64,000 nucleotides of DNA from the NCBI RefSeq assembly GCF_023159225.1, contig NC_063176.1, positions 9,684,963 to 9,748,962 of the forward strand, written 5' to 3'. The stretch's first letter is position 1; each line of letters opens with the position of its first letter. This DNA comes from Perognathus longimembris pacificus (taxonomy: Eukaryota > Chordata > Mammalia > Rodentia > Heteromyidae). Shown here in pieces: positions 51,410-62,610 of this stretch. The position numbers and the translations under genes are program-made. The notes beneath the pieces are model-generated. The model had not been told where the DNA came from and did not search any database. It saw only the letters and a program-made list of their open reading frames with translations.

Positions 51410-51775
51410 TGTAGTTCTTCCTTTTTTTCCTTTTGGTTTATCCCCTCTTGTCACTGTTTTTGATTTGGATACCCTTTGTCTTGTATATAAGTTTATCTGA
51501 TTTGCGGGTAGGAAGGGGAATCACACAATGGTGAGGCAAAGGACAAAAGGTGAACCAATGCAACAGTGATACTCACAAGACACCTTGTTGGAAATGAGCT
51601 TTACAACTTGCTGGGAGGGGAGAGGAGAAGGAGGAGGGGAAGTGAGAGGAAATGAGGGAGAGGGCAATGTTCTTTGACAAGAATTGTACTCATTCCCTTA
51701 TTTATGTACCTATAAACCCTCTGTACACCACCTTTACAGCAAACAGAAATCTAGTTCCTACTGCCAAAATAAGAA
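51410..51775 (+). mobile_element. L1 3'UTR fragment, sense
   Basis: The stretch gtgaaccaatgcaacagtga, then a G-rich purine tract (51609-51668), then gaattgtactcattccctta and aaccctctgtacaccacctt. These landmarks match the ends of the other L1 copies. Only the 3'UTR is present. Confidence 0.75.
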
Positions 51776-52378
51776 CAAAAACATAAAAAAAACCTATTCG
51801 TGATTTCATTCAGAGTTCAAAGCTAATAGAACATGGACATGTCTTCCAGTTTTATAAATACCATGTTTTTCAACGTGTTTTTGTTTTTAGTTTTAAGTTT
51901 TATTCTCTTATTAGTTCAAAAATACCAATTACTTCCTAACCCTGCCCCATGCCATTTCCTCTGGTGGAGTCTCTGACATGTCCATCCTGTTAGTTTCCAC
52001 TGGTGTTGTCAAGGGTCTGGGTTGTCTGCAGTCCTTTCATTGTCTTCCTCTCTGTGTCAGGGAAGGACTTCTAGGGGTGTGCAGCAGGTCCCCACTGTGC
52101 CGAGTGTTTGCTTCAGCTCGTACACCTCAAACATTGCATTTTACTTTGCAGTGTGCACGTTTCCCTTTTATCCTCAAGGACAGACACTGTCCTCCTAATT
52201 ATACCATGTGTGCTCCTTGGAAGATTGCACAAGGGTTTGGGGCTATGTAACTCCACTAGTTCAGGTGAAAGACGAAAAGGAAATCGGGAGTGTCAATGGA
52301 AGCACAAGGATAGTACAAGTACTGTGAAGAGGCAGAATTTTCTCTGAGGTTCTCTGCTGATGACCTGCCTAGACACTG

Positions 52379-52990
52379 GCTTGAATATTTCTGCCACCGT
52401 TCCAACATTCATATTGAAGCTTAACCCATACTGAAACAGCATTCAGATATAGAGCCTTTGGGAAGAACTATGCCACGAGCAACCTGCTCTCAAGACTAGA
52501 TTAGTAATCTAATGAAAAAAGGAGGGAGCTTCATGCCTGGATGTCTGTAATCCTAGCTACTCAGGAAGCTGAAATATGAGGATCACATTTGGAAGCAGGC
52601 CTGGGCAGGAAAGTTCATTTTGGTGGTTATCTTCAAATAACTACCAAAAAGCCAGAAGTAGATGTGTAGCTCATCATAATGTACAGCACTGCCTTGGGGG
52701 GGGGGGGGGGATGTGGGGGGGGGGGGAGGAACACCAAAAATACTAAAGTTCTGCATCCAGGCACAAATTTTATACCTGAGTACTAGCGCAAAAAAAAAAA
52801 AAAAAGTAAGTAAATAATTAAATTAAAAATTGGCAGGTTCTTTGTGTCCCTTACTGGTCACCGAATATGCTAGCTTGTTCAGACCTTGGATTTCTCAGCC
52901 TCCACAACTGTGAGAAAATAATTGTCTGGCCTTTATAAGTTGCCCATTTTCAAGTGTTTTGTTCCAGCAGCACGAGTGGACTCAGGTAAT
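52379..52990 (+). repeat. MaLR (MLT1-like) LTR split by a SINE
   Basis: Two LTR pieces surround the SINE at 52530-52820. The left has tgaatatttctgccaccgtt, ttcatattgaagcttaaccc and gagcctttgggaagaac. The right has accttggatttctcagcctc, cacaactgtgagaaaataat and cagcagcacgagtggactca. This order matches MLT1-type ERVL-MaLR LTRs. Confidence 0.7.
52530..52820 (+). repeat. Composite SINE with long G runs, inside the MaLR LTR
   Basis: B1-like start (tgtctgtaatcctagctact, caggaagctgaaatatgagg) and Geo-like half (aagccagaagtagatgtgta), interrupted by G15 (52696-52710), ATGT and G12 (52715-52726), then an A16 run. Confidence 0.8.
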
Positions 52991-53199
52991 ATGTAGGACA
53001 TGGGTCACTCGCCATGAGGAACAGAACACAAATTGTGAATTGCATATCACCTTAGACCTGGCCAATAATTGAATGGCATTCTTTAAAAGATAGACATCTA
53101 CTTCTTCTCTTAAAAGATGGAAATGTGTATAGAGATGGCGATATATGGCTTTAATACAATTTGATTTTTCCAGACACATTCGTCCTGCAATATAAGATA

Positions 53200-53355
53200 A
53201 AAATGAACTTTCTGACTTGCGGGGGAGGGGAAACGGGGAGAGAACATGGGAGAAAAAGAGGGCGGGCATAATGTTTAACAGGAATTGTACTCATTTCCTG
53301 TAACTGTAACCCATCTGTCCATCACCTTTACAATAAAAACAAACAAACAAACAAG
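53200..53355 (+). mobile_element. L1 3'UTR fragment, sense
   Basis: G-rich tract (53219-53265), then aggaattgtactcatttcct and gtaacccatctgtccatcac, AATAAA and a CAAA-repeat tail. Confidence 0.75.
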
Positions 53356-54117
53356 TACATCGCTACCCTGGCTAGTGGGGAACTACTTGGTCAAAGTTTG
53401 GGCAGGACACATTTTTTACAGCTTGGAGAGTTGCTTGAGTTGCATGTGTTCTGACTTAGCTGGGAAAGAGGTGTTAATCATAATCAGACTGGTTGGCTTA
53501 GCAGAGTGGCCGACTCACCTCTCTGACAGCCACCTAAATAAATGTCAATGGGAAGGAGGGCTGCTTCTCACCTACATGGCTAGCACAAATGCCACTGTGT
53601 CAGCTGGGGCCCCGCCATAGGAAGGAAAGCCTCTGTTAGTGCCATGTTGGCTACTGTCTCATCAGCCAAAGAAAATCCAACATTCAACTCCAGACTTAAA
53701 GGAGCAGAAATTGGTATAGCTCCTTATTCAAATAACATAGTCAGTAGTGACTGATAAAATAAAGGAGGTTTGAATCTTCGAAGAAATTTAAGAGTTCTAG
53801 ATCCTTCTGAAATTTGGCATATTCATCCACTGCACAGATCAAAATTTTATTATCTTAATGAGGATTAAGAAGATAGAGTCAGGCCCTCAGCAGGCCATGT
53901 ATAAACTGTACCTATTAGTAGTTCTAAAGGACCATGGCTCTCATAATGGAGAACAAAATGGGCTTTGGAACTAAGCAAACTCACAGGACCTTGGGTTTCT
54001 ATCTGCCATCTATATAGCAAGAATAATAGTTCCACCTTCAAAAATACATTCAAGCAATTAAATCAGATAACACTAGTTAAATTCTTTATAATATCTATCA
54101 TGTAACAAACCTCTAAG

Positions 54118-54182
54118 ATGATGATGATTGATGGAAAATGGATATAGATAGATGATAGATGGATAGATGATAGATAGACAAG
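54118..54182. repeat. GATA/GATG-rich microsatellite
   Basis: Interrupted GATA, GATG and TAGA units. Confidence 0.8.
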
Positions 54183-55817
54183 AAAGTGGATATTACCACT
54201 TTCACTAATCTACGTACATATTATTGTTTCAGGAATCACTGTTTTATATATTAATTGATTCTGCCTGTTTTGAACTTGATAATATTCTTTTAAGAAAACC
54301 ATACTAAATTTCTGATATTCTTGCCCTATCGATATAAATCAAAACTATTTAAAATACATAGTTAACAATATTATCTGAGGGTACTTTTCGATAATAAATA
54401 TAAATGAGCACATAGTAATGGGAAGACTGTGTCAGATTTTTTGATATTTTCATTCAAGTTTGATATGTCATTTGTTGTTTGGTACTTTTTGTTTTCAAAA
54501 TCTCTGTGTGTGTGTTTGCACGCACACATGCACACATGTGTTTCACATTTCATTCTCATTTTTAGTGTTCTCCCACCTGAATCATTTTGGGTTTAATCCA
54601 GTGTCACTATCCTACCTTCTGTCTTTGCCACTGGGGTTTTTATTTGTTTGTGTAACAAAAATTTATTTTATGATATTGTTGCATCTGGTTCTCATTCTAG
54701 CTTTTCTTTTTGATATTGTGTACTATGATTATACCCACTACACACTTAGTAACTATAAAGAAAATGTACTAGCAAGACAAAAATAAAAATGTTGTCCATA
54801 CTATGATTCTAAAGTGGCTATTGTATATAATTTGGTGAAACTTACTCCACTAATGAGCAAATTTGATGATTCTGTTCTTTACATCTAATGTGATCATACA
54901 AGGCATTTGGCCACATAATTTATGCCTGTGGTGACTTTATATGCATTCTTCAATTTACAGATTTTATTACTGAATAGGGGTGTAAATTCCAATAGTTTAC
55001 TAGTGCATTAATGTCACGATACATTACAAGGTAATTAACCAGAGCTGCCACTATAAATAGAAAAATAGTCACAGCCTTCACCATAAACTACTTAATAAAA
55101 ATAAGGTCCTGAATCAGCATTCACTATGAGAGTAATTTTTCTTGACACATGTCGCATTAATTGGGGCTTTAAAAAAATAGTTTCATCTAGAAGTACTATT
55201 ATTTTTAAACCTTTCATTTTAAAAACATGTTTGTTTCAATTTCATAGTTAATGTAATGAAATTGATTACATATTTCTATATGCATGTAAGTTCTACCTGC
55301 CTCTGAGACTAATTATCCACTTTTATATCTGCAGAAATGAAATATTAGCTTGGTAATTTTGAGGCAGATTTGTAAATAAACCAATTATAGTTCTCAGCAA
55401 GGACTCCTTCACAGGATGCAGCTAACAACATCATGTGTCCTGGCCCACTCTCCTCTCCCTCAACCTACAATTTATGTCCTAACTTCTCATATTGGATACC
55501 AGACCCCTGAGTCATGCTTATATCCTTGGCTGAATCTCCCAAAATGAAAACAAACCGGTGGGAACATATGTAAAGACAGAATCCGAACCCTTATACTATT
55601 GAAGATGCAAACAGACCATTTGGAGCATAACCTTGGGCTAAGATTTTGTTTTCTTTCACTCTTTTGCTGATCTGTTTCTCTGCACAATTTGGTGAGCATT
55701 GTAACAGTCAATTCCAGAAGGCAACTTAGGACTTCTTCATATCTCTAGTAATTAAAGTTAGATATATTCTTGTCCATGTTCGAGAAAAGACAGTGAGTTT
55801 GATAACCTGGGCATTTA

Positions 55818-55937
55818 TTGTGTGTGTGAGTGTGTGTGTGTGTATGTGTGTGTATTTATATATAGTATATTATATATTGTATATTATATGTTGTGTATAT
55901 ATTGCATATATATGTGTATATATATATATATATATGC
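55818..55937. repeat. (TG)n and TA-rich microsatellite
   Basis: TG units with GAG and TA interruptions pass into TATAT and end in about 8 TA units. Confidence 0.9.
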
Positions 55938-55949
55938 ATTTGCCTGAAT

Positions 55950-56185
55950 TAGGGAATGGAAGAGGAACATCAACATGGTTAGACAAAGTGTAAAGGGTGA
56001 ACCAAAGCAACAGCAATACTTATATGACAACATGTTGTAAACTAACTGTACGATGGGGATTGGGGAGGAGGGAAGATGGGAGAAAATGAGGGAGGAGGTA
56101 ACAAGTTTGACTAGAAATGTACTCACTGTGTTATGTATGTAGCTGTAACCCCTCTGTACATGACCCTGACAATTTAAAAAAAAAA
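55950..56185 (+). mobile_element. L1 3'UTR fragment, sense
   Basis: The stretch gtgaaccaaagcaacagcaa, then a G-rich tract (56052-56098), then aatgtactcactgtgttatg and ctgtaacccctctgtacatg, ending in an A run. Confidence 0.8.
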
Positions 56186-56389
56186 GAAAAAGAAAAGACA
56201 ATATGTTCTAAATTCTTTATGTTACTTAGGATGATAATTTCAATGCTTTGCTTTCTAAAGAAAAATATTATTCAATGTAGTCTACATTCCAGTGTGTTTA
56301 ACCAGCGAGATCCTCGCTGGTGGAGTCATTATTACACTTATCTTGTGTATGCTTTCTTTTGATATTATCTCAATAAAAATGTTGACTAT

Positions 56390-56811
56390 TGTGGGGCACA
56401 CCTGGAAGTCAACTAGCTGGCCCCGCCTGTTTCCCAGTCTTGGGTCCACGTGTGGCTAAGATGGCGGCACCTAACAACAACACACAGCTGCTACAAGTGT
56501 CTTGGGTTGTAACCTGGAGGTGGTTCTGTGGGCTGTGACACCCTGGCTCTTCCACCCTTGATGGACAGCTCATCCCTCCCCTTCCTGCCGATCTTAGACC
56601 TGATAGGCTCCTGTGCCTTATATTAGTGGCCAGTACTTCCCCAATAAACGAGATCTTGCGCTGACTTGACTCCCAGGCTGTCTGATTGTCCTCCGGTGAG
56701 GGAGGGGGTGCGGGCGGCTTGCCGACCCTTCTCTCTTGGCGTCTGATTGGGGCGTGCCTTCCCTGTCTCTCCTGCAGTTCAGGGGAGCGCGGGGGGCTAG
56801 AGACCCCAACA
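56390..56811 (+). mobile_element. Solo endogenous-retrovirus LTR with 6-bp target duplication
   Basis: The 422-bp block begins TGTGGGGC and ends CCCCAACA, giving the TG...CA ends and short inverted repeat of an LTR. GACTAT occurs immediately before (56384-56389) and after (56812-56817), a perfect 6-bp target duplication, the length usual for ERVK-type (class II) elements. A poly(A) signal AATAAA lies at 56643-56648, which sets the orientation. The block is GC-richer than its surroundings. No internal viral genes flank it, so it is a recombined solo LTR. It contains a CACGTG E-box and a YY1-type site. Confidence 0.9.
56458..56468 (+). promoter_or_regulatory. YY1-type site in the solo LTR
   Basis: AAGATGGCGGC is an exact match to the YY1 consensus, 68 bases into the LTR. 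A CACGTG E-box lies just upstream at 56447-56452. Binding in any tissue is inferred, not shown. Confidence 0.6.
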
Positions 56812-57237
56812 GACTATTAATTTGAACATTTGTTGATTTTCACAGAATTTATGCTGTGGAAAAGCTAAACTATTTGGTTATATTGCAAAAATATTGCTAA
56901 ATCCTTTTTATATTTTTCTATGATAAACAGAGTAATATGTACCTACTCTATTTGCCAGGTGATTAGTGAATAGAACAATGCTATGCATTAAGGTTTATGG
57001 CAAAAATGAATTACATTCATTCAATTCATACCCTGAAAATATTTTCTAAATTTCAAAATAGGTAGATTGTCTACCTGGTACACTTATATTAGAAGAAAGA
57101 CAAGACAAAGACTTAGCATCACAAATTTGAGATATTAACCTCTCTTATAACCTAAGAAACTATAAAAAAAAACACCTTTAAGTTGATTAAAATAAAATAA
57201 TATGATAGCTAGCATTCTTATACGACAGTTTCCAGGT

Positions 57238-57445
57238 CTGCTTTGGTGCCTGATGGCTCACTATCATCTCAGCTACTGGGGAGGGAGGCTGAGATCTGAA
57301 GATGGTGGTTTCAAGCCAGCCTGGGAAAGAGAGGGCATGAGACTTTTATTTCCCATTAAAAGCCAGAGGTAGAGGTGTGGTTCAAGTAGTGTAGTTACAG
57401 ATGAGCAGGCTCAAGGCCTTGAGTTCAACTCCTCATGTTCAAAAC
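57238..57445 (+). repeat. Composite SINE, B1-like + Geo-like
   Basis: The stretch gaggctgagatctgaagatg, then caagccagcctgggaaagag, then gaggtgtggttcaagtagt, then gagttcaactcctcatg. Confidence 0.75.
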
Positions 57446-58334
57446 AAAATGAATCAGCACACTATCAACATTTGTGCATTGTAGGCAGAGAGTATGATTT
57501 GTTAATCATAAACAAAACTCCATTTACTCGATATGTATACTTTATCTAATGCAAGTAAAACAATAGATATTTTTCACCCAAGGATACTTACTCTTTTCTT
57601 CAGAATCCATGATCATCATCATTATATTTTTAACATTACGATGACTGCCACAATGCTATATAATTCTAATTGCATTTGTTTTGATTATCATGAAAATTGA
57701 ATACTAAACTAAATAGTAAAAAGTACTTGTTACTCAGTATTTTCAGGAATTAGTATGAGGGTTTTGTAAAGCTGTAACACATTTTCCAAATATGTGATTG
57801 TTTAAAGACTAACATTTATCCTTTAAAACAGTTTAGCACCCTCTGGCTGGTTTCTTCAAATCTATAATTCATAGGCTGAGAATAATTATCTCTGAGAAGA
57901 GTGTGATATGTTAGGTTTTAATTTTAGGATTTGCACTGGTGGTCACTTAATGAGCCCTGTGAGAAGAGTATATTCAAATCCTCCCCACAGGTTAGCTAGT
58001 GAGATGATATTCTTACTACTCCAACAGTATGTGATACAGGCCTCATACTGTATCTGAGTCTGATGACTGTTCTGCTTTGCATTCAAAGTGAGCCATGGCG
58101 TGACTCTAGGAAGAATGACTTGACTTCAGTATGGTGACTCCAAGAGAGCTCTTGCTCCCAGACAGAGAAGGTCCTCAGGATTGTTATGACTAGAAGTAGT
58201 TAGGATCCAGTGCAGTTTCTGAGCTTCACATTGCCCCTCACGCCATCTCCCTGTTCCCTAGGCTTTTAATTCACCGATTACTGTCTACCCCAGATCTCCT
58301 AGTGCTGCTATAGCTCCAAGGCTTGCGCGGCTTC

Positions 58335-58985
58335 TATTTTACCCCAATAATGATACGAGGGATTCAATTCTAGGTGCCATACTTTCTAGAGCTGTGCTCT
58401 ACCATTTGAGTAAGGCTGTCAATCTACTCTGGCCTCTTATATGTTAGGTCCTCTCCCTGAGGGCTCCATGCAGATGCCCCCACCTCATTAAGCCTCCACC
58501 CAGTTACCTGGGTAACCTGCAGACCTGGAGGCAGTTACCTCCCCTTTCCCTGAGGTCACTTCCTAATCTACCTGGCCACACCCCTTGCCCCTGCCCTAGA
58601 TATAAGGCAGGGCTGGGTGGGGGTCGCTCTCTCTCTCCCTTCTCTCCTCTTTCTTCTTTCTCTTCTCTCTCTTCTCTCCTTTCTCTCCCCTCTCTCTCTC
58701 CCTTCCTTCCGGCCATGGATCATCTCAACCATAGGCCAGCAGTTTGGTAATAACGCCACGCGGTATTCAGGCAGGAGAGAAAGTTTATTACCAAACTGCT
58801 GGGTGGAGACTTAATGAGGTGGGGGCATCTACATGGAGCCCTCAGGGAGAGGACCTAACATTATATATTTTATATTTTGAAGGCAAGGTCTGGCAATTTT
58901 GCCCAGGCCGAGAAGGTGACATTCCTATTGAAACCTCTCACAGAGGAGAGGTGATTTAGACTTGTGTCACTACACCTAGCTAGGC
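58335..58985 (-). repeat. ID + B1 composite SINE, antisense, split by the fold-back element
   Basis: The left piece (58335-58441) is a reversed ID monomer (gattcaattctaggtgccat, tgtgctctaccatttgagta). The right piece (58866-58985) is reversed B1-like sequence (aggtctggcaattttgccca, tgtgtcactacacctagcta). The element at 58442-58860 sits between them. Confidence 0.65.
58442..58860 (+). mobile_element. Fold-back LTR-like element, 62-bp terminal inverted repeats, 5-bp target duplication
   Basis: The first 62 bases (58442-58503, starting TGTTAGGTCC) are the reverse complement of the last 62 (58799-58860, ending GGACCTAACA) at 60 of 62 positions. TTATA flanks both sides (58437-58441 and 58861-58865). 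Inside, in order: a GTTACC/GGTAAC palindrome (near 58503-58516), a TATA box (58601-58606), an 85-base CT-rich tract (58625-58710) and a perfect 18-base hairpin (arms 58736-58753 and 58785-58802, 31-base loop). TG...CA ends, TATA box and 4-6 bp duplication suggest retroviral-integrase insertion of an LTR-derived unit. An AATAAA lies only on the minus strand (58784-58789). No coding capacity is seen. The family was not recognised. Confidence 0.8.
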
Positions 58986-59602
58986 CCCAGGGTTTCTTTA
59001 TCTTAATCTTATTTTGCTATTACTTTCACTCAGGAAAGTAGGAGTATAATTGCTTTATCATTTCCTGAGGTAAACTATTTACTGTTTTCTGAACATTTTA
59101 AGTTCTCATAGAGATGCTGCTAGTTAGTAGAAAAAAATAACTTTTTACGTTTATTTTTAATTTTATGCAAACCATTATGTGATGTATTATTGTGTAAAAT
59201 ATTATGGGAACAATGGAAATTTTATATAAATTAACCTCCATGTGTATGTTTGTTGTGTGCTTGCACACATGCACATGATAAGAGTGAAGAAAGAGCTTCA
59301 AATGTGCTTCATCTGTAGTCCTTATGTAAATTAGCTTGAAGTCTTGGGTTCAGAATAAAACTATTATTTCTGCCTTCCTCACTCATACTTCCCAAAAATC
59401 ACCAAAAATAATACTCTCCAGGATGTTCTTAGCACCTTCTTCACGGTTTGGTAAGAACATTTAGCACATGTGCTCTAGTCTAAGCTCTTGACATGGATAA
59501 TAATTTATATTTATTAATATCCAGGATCCTACAGAAGTGACCATGTTCTCACTGCTGTTTAGTGAATGAGGAAATAGTGACCCAGAGAAGTTCTTTACAT
59601 TT

Positions 59603-59798
59603 TTTTTTCCAGTCCTGGGGCTTGGACTCAGGGCCTGAGTACTGTCGCTGGCTTATTTTGCTCAAGGCTAGCACTCTACCTCTTGAGGCACAGCACCACT
59701 TCACACTTTTTCTGTTTATGTGGTACTGAGGAATCAAACCCAGGGCTTCATGCATGCTAGGAAAGCAGTCTACCATTTAGTTACATTCCTAGCCCAAA
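59603..59798 (-). repeat. IDL-Geo SINE, antisense
   Basis: Reverse order: T run, ccagtcctggggcttggact, ctcaaggctagcactctacc, cagcaccacttcac, then the reversed left half (ggaatcaaacccagggcttc, ttacattcctagccc). TTCTTTACATTT at 59591-59602 and 59799-59810 is the target duplication. Confidence 0.9.
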
Positions 59799-59875
59799 TT
59801 CTTTACATTTTAAGTATAAGACCATGCAGGAGTCAAAATTCAAACTTAGTCATGCACACAAATTTGCTGTGACCC

Positions 59876-59922
59876 GACTGTGGTTGTATATTAGCAGTAG
59901 AGCACCTGCCTAGCAAACACTA

Positions 59923-59998
<76 letters not shown>
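59876..59998 (+). repeat. ID-like fragment followed by (CT)n(CA)n
   Basis: The stretch gtggttgtatattagcagta, then gagcacctgcctagcaaaca, then about 9 CT units and about 28 CA units with one TA interruption (59922-59998). Confidence 0.75.
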
Positions 59999-60000
<2 letters not shown>

Positions 60001-60224
60001 TGATCTGAGCTGAAGGTATGACTTGAATGCTGAATATTTGTGTTCAAATTCCAGTACTGCCAAGAGGAACTTTGCAATGACAATCATCTGTACATCTGAA
60101 GACCTGTCTTCATTTCTAGCATTGCACACTGTATGTAAAAAGCAGTTTTTAATGCAGCACGAGACTAGCAGGGATAAGGCAATCTGCCCATCCCTAATAC
60201 AAGTTTTGGTTTTGATTTTATTTA

Positions 60225-60385
60225 TATATATTGGGACTGGGGATCAAACTTAGGGCCTTGCAGAGTTTAGGCAAGCGCTTCACTAAATAAACCCTAGCCC
60301 TTGTGTTGTGAGACATCGTGCTAAGCAGGATGACTTCACTCAGTCTTTGCTGGGATTACACACATGAACCACCAGCCAGGGCAAT
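60225..60385 (-). repeat. ID + B1 composite SINE, antisense
   Basis: The stretch ggggatcaaacttagggcct, then aagcgcttcactaaataaac, then ctttgctgggattacacaca and tgaaccaccagccagg. Confidence 0.65.
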
Positions 60386-60718
60386 GGTTTGATGTTGCAC
60401 TTAAAAATATTTTATTATATCCATTATTCATTTTAAGAATACTACAGGATGTGAGTAGCTCAAACACTTTTGTGCTATTGACTGACTATCCAATGATAAA
60501 TAGGTTTCTGTGTGCTTTGGGGTCTTCTATAGGACTGATTATCTTTGTTCTACTGCTACCATTACCTTATAGCATTTTATCAAAGCTTTATTGTTGCTCT
60601 CAACTTGGAATCCAAAAATCACAGGGCAAATGAGGTAATGCATGACTAATTGTATGTACATTAAATGCTATTGTCTTTTACTTATGATGACATATACTTT
60701 TACTTTTTTAATTTAAAC

Positions 60719-60960
60719 TTTTTTGTTTATTGTCAAAGTGTAGTACAGAGGGGTTACAGATTCACATATACTGAGCACAGTTATTGTTCAACTTGTTACC
60801 TCCTCCCTCATTTTCCTCCCCTCCCCCCTCCCCTTTCCCTCTACCCCTAAGAGTTGTGCAGTTGGTTTACACCCAATGGTTTTGTAAGTATTGCTTTTGG
60901 AATGGTTTCTCTTTTTATCCTTTGATGCACCCTTTCCATATACATTTTAAAAAGATTCCA
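60719..60960 (-). mobile_element. L1 3'UTR, antisense
   Basis: Starts tttgtttattgtcaaagtgt, then gtacagaggggttacagatt, a C-rich pyrimidine tract (60801-60848) and gttggtttacacccaatggt. Mirror image of the copy at 34889. Confidence 0.85.
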
Positions 60961-62339
60961 TTTGTTAGATCCCTAATCTGGTTAATGTTTATGCACTTAC
61001 GAGAAGGTAATTTTATACCTGTACACTAGAAAGTAATTACCTCAGTGCCTGGGGCAGACAGCTTGCTGGTAGTTGTGCTGGCTATGATCCTCCAGAGACT
61101 GGGATAGTGAAGGCCTGCCTTGACTTCCTCATGGAAGATTCACCTCATCTTCACCGGATGAGCACTGTGGCTGCAAAGTTCCAGATTATTTGGCTTGTCT
61201 ACACACTAGATGCATGCATGTTTCTGCATACATGGATTCAGGAGTGTCATCTCAAATATAAACATTTCTTCTTTTAATAGATGTAGAAGAGAGGAAAATT
61301 TAAAAAATGATACTTAGAAATGTCTTAGATATTAATTTACTTTTTCCAGCCAGAGTACATTGCCTGAGATTCAAATTCGACTGTCAGGCACACTACAACC
61401 AGCTTCCTATTACAACTGGAGGACTAAGAATCATTCATAGCTGATGAAAGACAAGCACTTCTGCAAAAGGAAGCTGTGGTGTTCGCTATTGTTTGTTCCT
61501 TTAACACCCTAGATAGCCTTGCTCTCATAGTAAGAGGCATGTGTTTTTCTCAATATTAAGTAGTGCTTTTGTCTTAATACATTCTGGCTCTGGTTCCAGC
61601 AATTATTTCCATTTCTCCAAAGGTCAGAAAGATATACAGTATTCCTTGTGGTAATTTTGAAATTCAGATCTCTTGGGTGGAGTCAAATATAAATATAGTG
61701 TGATTACTCATGTTTACTATGAATATTGATATCCAAACTTTCTACCAATGTTATTGGTAGAAATCCCATAGCCACAGAAGCTCAGATTCTCTATCAGCCC
61801 TCATTCCTAAGGTTGCTTAAGTATCAACTAGTAGAAGTGCTTTATGATCTCTATACAAACACTGGTTAATTTAATTTAGCAATAATGGCCTGTTGCTGTA
61901 GTAAGAAGCTCAGTGTAGCTTATACATGATAAGAGCAAAGAAAGCACCCTACAGACTTTTCAGTGTTCTTGTCTGGCTGAAGTCCTATTGGCTTAATTAT
62001 TATAGCATTTCAATTTCCTATTTAAAAAACATATTTCTTTATGTATATATATATATGCTGTAAAAAAATCTCAAACATGTATCAAATTATAGGAACTAGT
62101 CATACCCATATGTAGTAGGGGTTGGTGTATATGTGTGCATATATGTATAAAATATTTGAAATACCTTCACTATAAAATTTAACTATATATGCATATATAT
62201 CACTAATATGTAAACTTTTTTCTGTACACTATTGAAAGAGTCCAAATTTCATACAATATTCAATCTCAGTTGCATCACACACATAGCTTAGAGTCCCAAG
62301 TTAGTAGGTGAACAACTTGCCCTCAAAAAATTAAACAGG

Positions 62340-62610
62340 CCTAGCATTGCTGGTTCACATCTATAATACTGGCTACTCAGGAGGCTGAAATCTGAGGATC
62401 ATGATTGAAAGCTACCTTGACCAAGAAAGTCTATGAGGCTCTAAGAGTCTCTAATCAGTCTCTAAGAGGCTCTAATCAGTCGCAAAAAAAGAGCCAGAAG
62501 TAGAGCTGTGGCTCAAGACATAGAACACTAGCCTTGAGGAAAATAAAACTTAATAAAGCTTAATGACAGCTAACAGGCCTTGAGTTCAAACTTTAGGAAT
62601 GGCACAAAAA
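62340..62610 (+). repeat. Composite SINE with an internal tandem duplication
   Basis: The stretch ctactcaggaggctgaaatc, then gaggatcatgattgaaagc, the doubled segment ctctaagag...ctctaatcagt (62438-62481), then agccagaagtagagctgtgg and ccttgagttcaaactttagg. Confidence 0.8.

Noticed and set aside
53285..53620. 111-residue plus-strand frame
   Set aside because: It starts in an L1 3'UTR tail and runs into unrecognised intron sequence; no domain is seen.
56618..56809. 63-residue minus-strand frame rich in Arg, Pro and Ser
   Set aside because: It lies inside the GC-rich 3' part of the solo LTR and is antisense; no viral protein is recognisable.
58625..58710. CT-rich tract as an isolated microsatellite
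   Set aside because: It lies wholly inside the fold-back element downstream of its TATA box, so it is treated as part of that element.
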